Positions 60,101 to 64,000 of a stretch of 64,000 nucleotides of DNA are shown piece by piece. The stretch covers positions 13,941,760-14,005,759 of the forward strand of contig NC_040027.1 of assembly GCF_000972845.2 (NCBI RefSeq). The letters are read 5' to 3'. The notes under the pieces are model-generated. The model saw nothing but the letters and a program-made list of their open reading frames with translations, made no database searches and had not been told where the DNA came from. The number at the start of each line of letters is the position of its first letter. The stretch's first letter is position 1. The translations under genes and the position numbers were made by a program. The stretch is from Larimichthys crocea (taxonomy: Eukaryota > Chordata > Actinopteri > Sciaenidae).

Positions 60101-62990
60101 CCAGTAGCGTCCAGACAAATCAAAACACGCCTAAGCTGGTGCTGACAGGGGAACATATCAAAAAAATGCATATCTAAAAAATGCTCAAAAGACTTTAAAT
60201 AGTTTCCAGCAGTTCAAATTCTTCTTCTTTAATGGACAATATCTGATGTTTTAGTAAAACTCTAAAACTAAAAGTCTATAAGCTTGACCGTGATAACCTC
60301 CGTAGTTGTTTAAAGATTGCTTCCTCTATGATACTAACTTTTCTAAGCCTCACCTTCATCACTGCAGCAGACATGTTTATATAATAATTTGGTGAAACTG
60401 GTGCTGCTCCAAGAAGATTTCCCACATGTCTGAGGAGTAATGAGGACACGGCATCTGAATTTAATCAGAATTTCACAAAACTTCTGCTGGTGTTGTGAGT
60501 TAATGAGGCTCTTTCATAACACCTAGTGGCAGTCACTTCGTTTGACTTTAAGTGTCTTTGAACTTTTTGTTTTTGTTATTTTTGAGTGGCTCTTTCACAT
60601 TCCCTTTCTCCGTGACAAAGTACTTTTTGGTCCGACAGTGTGTCCAAAATAAATATCTAAACAGCAGATTTATTTTAGTGACTTTGACCATCTTCGGAAA
60701 CTTCAAGTGGAAATATTCATAACTCACTGAGCTCCAAAAGGCCGTCACTGCCCTTACACTGTCCTTGAAGCAGTCCTTACTCACACCAAGAGAAAATTTA
60801 AGTATTTAACCATCATCAATCATTTTCCTGCTCAGTAATTGATGACATATATTCCTATACCATGTCCCTATTGATGTAAACAAACCTCTGCATGCCCTTC
60901 TTGCTGTGGTGTCAATACGAGTCGACTAGACAGTGAGTGCACACTCATCATAGACGCCGTCAAAACAGTGTCATTTGAAGGCACCAAAATAATTATACAC
61001 TTTAGACACGAGGATGTCAGTGTGACTTACGACTGTTTTTTACCCTGTTTTGTTTTTTTTTTCCATTTATTTGTTCCCGCTGTTCTCAGGACGATCCAGG
61101 TTTTTTGCCAGCCAAGCGCTTTTCTGTCATTGCTATGTTAGCAGTAATGTGGAGGAAACACTGCAGCTCCTCACACTTTTATTTCACATCTCTGTGGGGA
61201 CAGCACATGATGACAAGATTAGAGGACTGATAGATATTAAAGCGTCGCCACAACGACACCGATGTTTTCAGACCTCATCTACAGTTACACCTCTAACAAG
61301 AACGGAGCCTCCGCCTACTCCAGTCTATATGTAAATTATGTTTTACTTCACACAATATTTCACTGTGTTTCCTTCCTATTGCAGCGTTTGAATTGTTTAC
61401 AGTAGGCAACATAATTCAGTACATTTATATATAATAGACACTAGAACCAGCTAATGATGTTTATGCACATCAATAGAAATAATTAGTCAATTTATCAATT
61501 AATTACCAAAATATGAATTAACTATTATGATGATGTTGGCTCCAGACTCTCAATTTTTTTTTTGCTTTTCTTTCTTTCTATATCTGTTATATGATGAAAT
61601 AATAATTCAGTAATTTGATTACATCGCCTTGTGCTCTGTGTTGTTATAAGTTAGTCATTTAACATAATTATTAGTAGGTTAGGAGACCAATATGGAAGCC
61701 AAAGGGTTCAACATTAAATAAACCAATAAGATTTTATAAAATATATAATTATATAAACTTAAACTGAAATGAAATGAAATATTCACTTTTATTTCACAAA
61801 GTTTTCGTCACTGACTAAAAGTCCCAGATTTACTCGTCTGCTCGCCCACTCTCTCGTTTTTTCTTCTTAGCTTCCTCTTTGGTCTTTTCACCATTACGTC
61901 CATAGAGTCTGCTGAGCCCGGTTATATTGCCCAGCTCCTGTTCTGGCATGACACCCGTTCCTCTCCCCATCAACGTCGCAAGCCTCAAAGAAAACCTCCT
62001 CTTGGTCCCGGTGGTCCATAACGCCTGTTGTACTCTGTCTGACACTAACATTCGCCCGGTGCTCTGAGCTCACATTTTGGGCAGCCTGGCTAACAAACTG
62101 AGCTAACATTAGCTAACAGCAGCTTTAGTTCACAGCAGTTTATTTTGCTGCCCATCAGGAAACTCCTGACATAAAATGAAGCAACTGGAGGACATCAGAG
62201 GGAAAACATTTTAGATCCAGTTTTACTAAAATCAGTAAAATAGTTGATGGTGTGTGACTGAAAGTGTTACAAACTTCTTGTTTATGCTCATGAAAGTAAT
62301 TTTAAAAAAGTTATTTCATGGTAGAAAAAGTTACATACTGTTAAGTTAATAGTGAAGTATATGTATAGGAGGCCACGTCTCAATATTACTATGTCACCGT
62401 TGGAGCTTGAAAATTTCCATTGAATATTTGCAGTTAAAGATTTGATCACTATTCCATATCACCGATATTTTGTAGGTTTCTGTTGTCAGTTCATATGCTG
62501 CTGCTGCTGCTGATAGATTTTGTTATATTCTCCAGCTGACACAAACTGGCGACCTCTGTTTGAACACTCATCACCACCTACCTCTCTTATTCATCGGACG
62601 CCGTCGCTCCAGTCGTGTTTACTATTGACAACAAAAACCCTCTCTGCCCACCGACACTTCATCTCCCACTCCACCACCTGTGGTGACAAAAAACACAACA
62701 ATCGACAGCCCGTAAAGTGGAGCAAAAAACAAAAACACTGCTCGCCAAAGCGTTCCCAGCTCTGCCTAACCAGAGGCACAGCTTCCTCCCACGTACATAA
62801 CAATCACCACGCTCAGCTTCCAGACTACAGTTTATGCATTGATGTAATCTTGAGGCTTCCTGTTCTGAGGGACTATTTTCTCTCCCTCCTCTCTGTCCCT
62901 ACATTAATCTCAGGTGATGGGGCCAACGATGTCAGCATGATCCAGGTAGCGGACGTGGGCGTGGGAATCTCGGGACAGGAGGGAATGCAG
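35760..62990 (+). CDS. atp10a: Class V P4-ATPase (phospholipid flippase) ATP10A, 15 coding exons, 3' end outside window
   Basis: Spliced coding sequence of 3162 nt (1054 codons) over 15 exons, all joined at GT-AG sites in one frame. P4-ATPases move lipids from the outer to the inner membrane leaflet, with a CDC50-type beta subunit. Mammalian ATP10A acts at the plasma membrane on phosphatidylcholine and glucosylceramide (family knowledge). Visible landmarks: TM1-TM2 (~79-120); A-domain DGET (193-196); TM3 (~302-322); TM4 with PISL (366-369); phosphorylation DKTGT (D419); N-domain SPDEAALV (687-694) and KGA (756-758); TGDK (879-882); GDGAND (1029-1034). All catalytic motifs are intact. The [16 protein letters not shown] stretch and the gabrb3 neighbour identify ATP10A rather than ATP10B or ATP10D. 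The start ATG has G at -3 and +4 and an in-frame TAA at 35736. TM5-TM10 and the tail lie beyond 64000. Confidence 0.95.
36261..39380 (+). repeat. Composite tandem array in atp10a intron 1
   Basis: At least eight diverged copies of a ~250-510 bp module recur. The core accagctgtcagtctctcag is seen near 36350, 36697, 37138, 37390, 37640, 38028, 38538 and 38910. Other shared parts are acaagctggccttcatgcta, aaaagaaacaaaaacaatca and gtgtttctaatattttggcc. A second module (ggcataaaaagggaaa) joins from ~37895 onward. The tatttggcc/cacttcattaggtacac parts resemble a dispersed fish repeat, so the array probably arose by amplification of an inserted element. Confidence 0.85.
36596..36605. other. Assembly gap (10 N)
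   Basis: Ten consecutive N inside the tandem array. The size is likely nominal. Confidence 1.
40945..41130 (+). repeat. Dispersed repeat family D, copy D2
   Basis: gtaaaacaatcaggaaataa, cactcgctctcattcactgt and ttagtccatgaatccatgaa are shared with D3. Confidence 0.65.
42258..42462 (+). CDS. atp10a: atp10a exon 2 (residues 142-210)
   Basis: Actuator-domain exon carrying [20 protein letters not shown] and the dephosphorylation motif DGET (193-196). Acceptor ctggcag, donor gtgaga, ends in phase 0. Confidence 0.95.
42463..43728 (+). other. atp10a: atp10a intron 2
   Basis: 1266 bp; contains family D copy D3 (43070-43375), followed by cctaatattttggcc near 43590, which echoes the intron 1 array module. 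Confidence 0.9.
43070..43375 (+). repeat. Dispersed repeat family D, copy D3
   Basis: gtgaaacaatcaagaaataa through ctaaaagttggatctggctc. It is the longest D copy in the window. Confidence 0.7.
43729..43814 (+). CDS. atp10a: atp10a exon 3 (residues 211-238 plus 2 nt)
   Basis: Encodes [18 protein letters not shown], a strongly conserved P4 stretch. Acceptor tttgcag, donor gtgagt, phase 2. Confidence 0.93.
44811..45240 (+). repeat. Dispersed repeat family A, copy A8
   Basis: actgacagtataaagaatgg, cctgtcaatcaaagcagcc, gttgtcatgaacggggaaat and caagtggacgtttgaggaac. It is inverted relative to A9 in intron 10. Confidence 0.8.
45365..45540 (-). repeat. Dispersed repeat family F, copy F4
   Basis: agtttgtgtcgggag, gtttccagtctttatgctaa and gctaagctaaccagctgac are typical of the 3' side of this fish repeat. 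Confidence 0.65.
46742..46848 (+). CDS. atp10a: atp10a exon 4 (residues 239-274 plus 1 nt)
   Basis: Encodes [20 protein letters not shown] and GIVIYA, characteristic of P4-ATPases. Acceptor ctgacag, donor gttagc, phase 1. Confidence 0.94.
46849..46943 (+). other. atp10a: atp10a intron 4
   Basis: 95 bp compact intron, with a run of ten C beginning near 46854. Confidence 0.93.
46944..47075 (+). CDS. atp10a: atp10a exon 5 (residues 275-318 plus 1 nt)
   Basis: [20 protein letters not shown], then the start of TM3 ([13 protein letters not shown]). Acceptor ttcgcag, donor gtgcgt, phase 1. Confidence 0.94.
47252..47382 (+). CDS. atp10a: atp10a exon 6 (residues 319-362)
   Basis: Extracellular TM3-TM4 loop and the start of TM4 ([11 protein letters not shown]). 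Acceptor gttccag, donor gtacga, phase 0. The preceding intron 5 is 47076-47251. Confidence 0.94.
47383..48744 (+). other. atp10a: atp10a intron 6
   Basis: 1362 bp, AT-rich (especially 48120-48440), with nothing else recognised. Confidence 0.9.
48745..48997 (+). CDS. atp10a: atp10a exon 7 (residues 363-446 plus 1 nt)
   Basis: TM4 with PISL in the lipid path (366-369), then the catalytic phosphorylation loop [15 protein letters not shown], in which D419 is the phospho-acceptor. Acceptor ctcctag, donor gtgaga, phase 1. Confidence 0.96.
48998..49107 (+). other. atp10a: atp10a intron 7 bracketed by (AC)8 and (GT)9
   Basis: A 110-bp intron. (AC)8 at 49015-49030 lies 17 nt after the donor. (GT)9 at 49081-49098 ends 9 nt before the exon. 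The sequence before the acceptor, gtgtgtttgtcacag, is a poor pyrimidine tract. The two tracts are complementary in RNA. Confidence 0.93.
49108..49325 (+). CDS. atp10a: atp10a exon 8 (residues 447-519)
   Basis: Acidic DSEEEE and the ATP10A-diagnostic [18 protein letters not shown], then [10 protein letters not shown], at the start of the N-domain. Acceptor gtcacag, donor gtcagt, phase 0. Confidence 0.95.
49406..49600 (+). CDS. atp10a: atp10a exon 9 (residues 520-584)
   Basis: [16 protein letters not shown] and [21 protein letters not shown]-domain core. Acceptor tcctgcag, donor gtaaaa, phase 0. The preceding intron 8 (49326-49405) is only 80 bp. Confidence 0.95.
49601..52402 (+). other. atp10a: atp10a intron 9
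   Basis: 2802 bp with several long T-runs (near 50148, 50513, 50810 and 50831), a GT microsatellite (~49711-49738), a CT microsatellite (~51868-51888) and a LINE/SINE tail fragment (51681-51790). The stretch 50870-51120 is non-repetitive and possibly constrained. Confidence 0.85.
51681..51790 (-). mobile_element. LINE/SINE 3' tail fragment
   Basis: tagactttattgatcccaca then ggggaaattc is the reverse complement of the common fish retroelement tail gggatcaataaag. Confidence 0.5.
52403..52964 (+). CDS. atp10a: atp10a exon 10 (residues 585-771 plus 1 nt)
   Basis: Large GC-rich exon. It encodes [17 protein letters not shown], a serine/asparagine-rich linker (~611-645), then the ATP-binding signatures [20 protein letters not shown] and [12 protein letters not shown]. 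Acceptor ccttcag, donor gtaaga, phase 1. The long antisense frames over it are shadows. Confidence 0.96.
54095..54270 (+). mobile_element. tRNA-derived SINE remnant
   Basis: A-box tggctcagacgg and B-box gttcgatcc (54140-54148) are both visible. They are followed by the body (tgtccttaagcaaatactga, gtgccatcagtgtgtgaatg) and the tail tatataagtacagtccattt that I associate with a widespread fish SINE. The copy has internal deletions. Confidence 0.8.
54788..55105 (-). repeat. Dispersed repeat family A, copy A9
   Basis: aaaactgcagttcctcaaac, acagcctggtacaaaaaact, gacaactgtactgagggtga and gattgacatgtgggtgcc. Opposite orientation to A8 in intron 3. Confidence 0.8.
58269..58372 (+). CDS. atp10a: atp10a exon 11 (residues 772-806)
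   Basis: [20 protein letters not shown] and [15 protein letters not shown]. Acceptor tttttaag after a T-rich tract, donor gtacca, phase 0. Confidence 0.94.
58373..58786 (+). other. atp10a: atp10a intron 11
   Basis: 414 bp with a GT microsatellite (about 58476-58500); nothing else seen. Confidence 0.9.
58787..58913 (+). CDS. atp10a: atp10a exon 12 (residues 807-848 plus 1 nt)
   Basis: [20 protein letters not shown] and [10 protein letters not shown]. Acceptor gtgtcag, donor gtaatt, phase 1. Confidence 0.94.
59017..59201 (+). CDS. atp10a: atp10a exon 13 (residues 849-910)
   Basis: [17 protein letters not shown], then [24 protein letters not shown] 879-882 is the P-domain motif. Acceptor cccctag, donor gtgagc, phase 0. 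Intron 12 before it spans 58914-59016. Confidence 0.96.
59481..59835 (+). CDS. atp10a: atp10a exon 14 (residues 911-1028 plus 1 nt)
   Basis: A variable serine-rich loop (PSSSPSSSS, ~951-959), followed by [12 protein letters not shown] and [20 protein letters not shown], conserved in the P-domain. Acceptor gaaccag, donor gtaagt, phase 1. Intron 13 before it spans 59202-59480. Confidence 0.95.
59836..62913 (+). other. atp10a: atp10a intron 14
   Basis: 3078 bp; contains family B copy B7 and a short CTG run (about 62498-62511). Frames at 61050-61334 and 62520-62913 are not exons. Confidence 0.85.
61790..62270 (+). repeat. Dispersed repeat family B, copy B7
   Basis: ttttatttcacaaagttttc, tacgtccatagagtctgctg, gtgctctgagctcaca, acattagctaacagcag and gcccatcaggaaactc are all present, extending the element's 3' side as in B2. 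Confidence 0.75.
62914..62990 (+). CDS. atp10a: atp10a exon 15 (residues 1029-1054)
   Basis: [20 protein letters not shown] and GQEGMQ: the Mg-coordinating hinge motif just before TM5. Acceptor aatctcag, donor gtaagg, phase 0. Confidence 0.96.
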
Positions 62991-64000
62991 GTAAGGAGAA
63001 ATGTGGGCGTGAACGTACAGGAATGGGAGGGATGAAATGAAATGAAGGGAGAGATGGATGAGTTTGTGGGGTGACTCGGGGGAGAGGTTGTAAAAAAAGA
63101 AAAGAGTTTGAGAGGAGAGCGAAGAGCTATGTGATGGAAGGTGAGGGAATAAGGGAAGACATTGACATTCTTTAGCTTAGTTAATGGGTTTTCATTACTC
63201 TTAAGTGCATGTTTTAGCCCACATCCATACACATCCTCTAAATAGGATTGCCTGTGTGTTGCTGAGTCAGGAAGCTCATCCCGTGTCCTGCAGTGAAGCA
63301 GTACACTTTATGGGTGCTTTAGTCTCCACTCCATCCACACCAGCTCCTCTCTCCCTGCTCTAAGGTCACGGCCAGTGCCACAGCAAAGGCAATAACATGG
63401 TTCAAAATAATAAAAAAAAAAAAAATCTCCCCACCCCCATGTTCATTTCACTCAAACACCCTGTTCCAGAAAGGTGATCTTGCATAGAAATGATGGAGAC
63501 TCCCAATTAACTTCCAGGGGAGGCTTCGGAGGTGCGCCGCTGTGTAGCACATCTGTTAAAGTCTCGGTATCCTCTCCTTAACGGGGCCGCTAGATTAATC
63601 ATCGTTAATCAAATTTGCTCCTAATGAGACAGCGGTCACTCCTCGGGATTCCAGAGCATGCTGACACACACACATTTCAGCTCACGCGGCCTTATGATTA
63701 ACACACTTCTCTCCTATCGGGAGCTCACTCCCCGTGTAGTCGTTACGAGCCTGTTGTTAGAGCGCAGCAGAAACTTAAATTGCTGCACAACGAGGCATCT
63801 GCTGGTATTTTTTCTTGTTGACAAATAACATTGACAGTCGAGATGTGTCATAAAGGGTTAGCGCCGCTGTTTAAAACGTAAGTTATAAACCCGGCGTGAC
63901 TACAGGGAGGGTTTTGTTTTAGATTTTGATCGATGAGACTGACAGCTTCACGCCGCTGTAACGATGAATCCCTAAAGGTGGACAACTCGTTTAAGGGTTA
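62991..64000 (+). other. atp10a: atp10a intron 15 (start)
   Basis: No further exon before the window ends. 63500-63830 is non-repetitive, CpG-containing and carries paired TTAATCA motifs at 63595-63601 and 63605-63611, so it may be an intronic regulatory element. Confidence 0.8.

Noticed and set aside
35760..62990. Alternative assignment to atp10b or atp10d
   Set aside because: The exon 8 stretch [16 protein letters not shown] and the beta-3-type gabrb neighbour favour atp10a; nothing seen favours the paralogues.
62520..63035. 171-codon open frame covering exon 15
   Set aside because: Only 62914-62990 is coding (GDGAND motif between proper splice sites). The rest is intron read-through.

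Overview
This is a vertebrate nuclear window, almost certainly from a percomorph-type teleost fish. It has GT-AG spliced genes, CpG-depleted intergenic DNA, AC/GT microsatellites and many short interspersed elements, including two tRNA-derived SINE copies of kinds I recognise from fish. I cannot name the species. All real genes lie on the + strand.

Layout. Positions 1-4903 should be the last intron of a GABA-A receptor beta gene, although the first ~1.2 kb is compositionally unlike the rest and may be foreign or misassembled. Positions 4904-5251 are the terminal coding exon of gabrb3 (end of the large cytoplasmic loop, TM4, stop), followed by a probable long 3' UTR. About 5.3-35.3 kb is intergenic. 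I find no further gene there, only dispersed repeat families (A to F below), SINE/LINE fragments, microsatellites and a few non-repetitive stretches that could be conserved non-coding elements. About 35.3-35.76 kb is a CpG-containing promoter and 5' leader with an NRF1-like palindrome and upstream ORFs. From 35760 to the window edge lies atp10a (class V P4-ATPase). I reconstructed fifteen coding exons; they total 3162 nt (1054 codons) in one open frame with GT-AG junctions, ending at the GDGAND motif. The exons for TM5-TM10 and the C-terminus lie beyond position 64000.

The order gabrb3 then atp10a, on the same strand, is the vertebrate GABRB-ATP10 arrangement (human 15q11-q13 for GABRB3-ATP10A). 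Here the coding ends are only ~30.5 kb apart. The two products do not form a pathway: one is a subunit of a chloride channel, the other a phospholipid flippase. Their link is ancient synteny.

Most notable signals: intron 7 of atp10a is bracketed by complementary (AC)8 and (GT)9 tracts that should fold it into a hairpin. A composite tandem array in intron 1 is interrupted by a 10-N gap whose two sides start with a near-identical ~100 bp. The 5' end of the window is a CpG-undepleted block holding a 53-nt pure pyrimidine run. Several inverted repeat pairs lie inside transcribed regions.

Repeat family letters A-F are my own labels, based on matching copies within this window; orientation signs are relative within each family, and boundaries are approximate to tens of bases.
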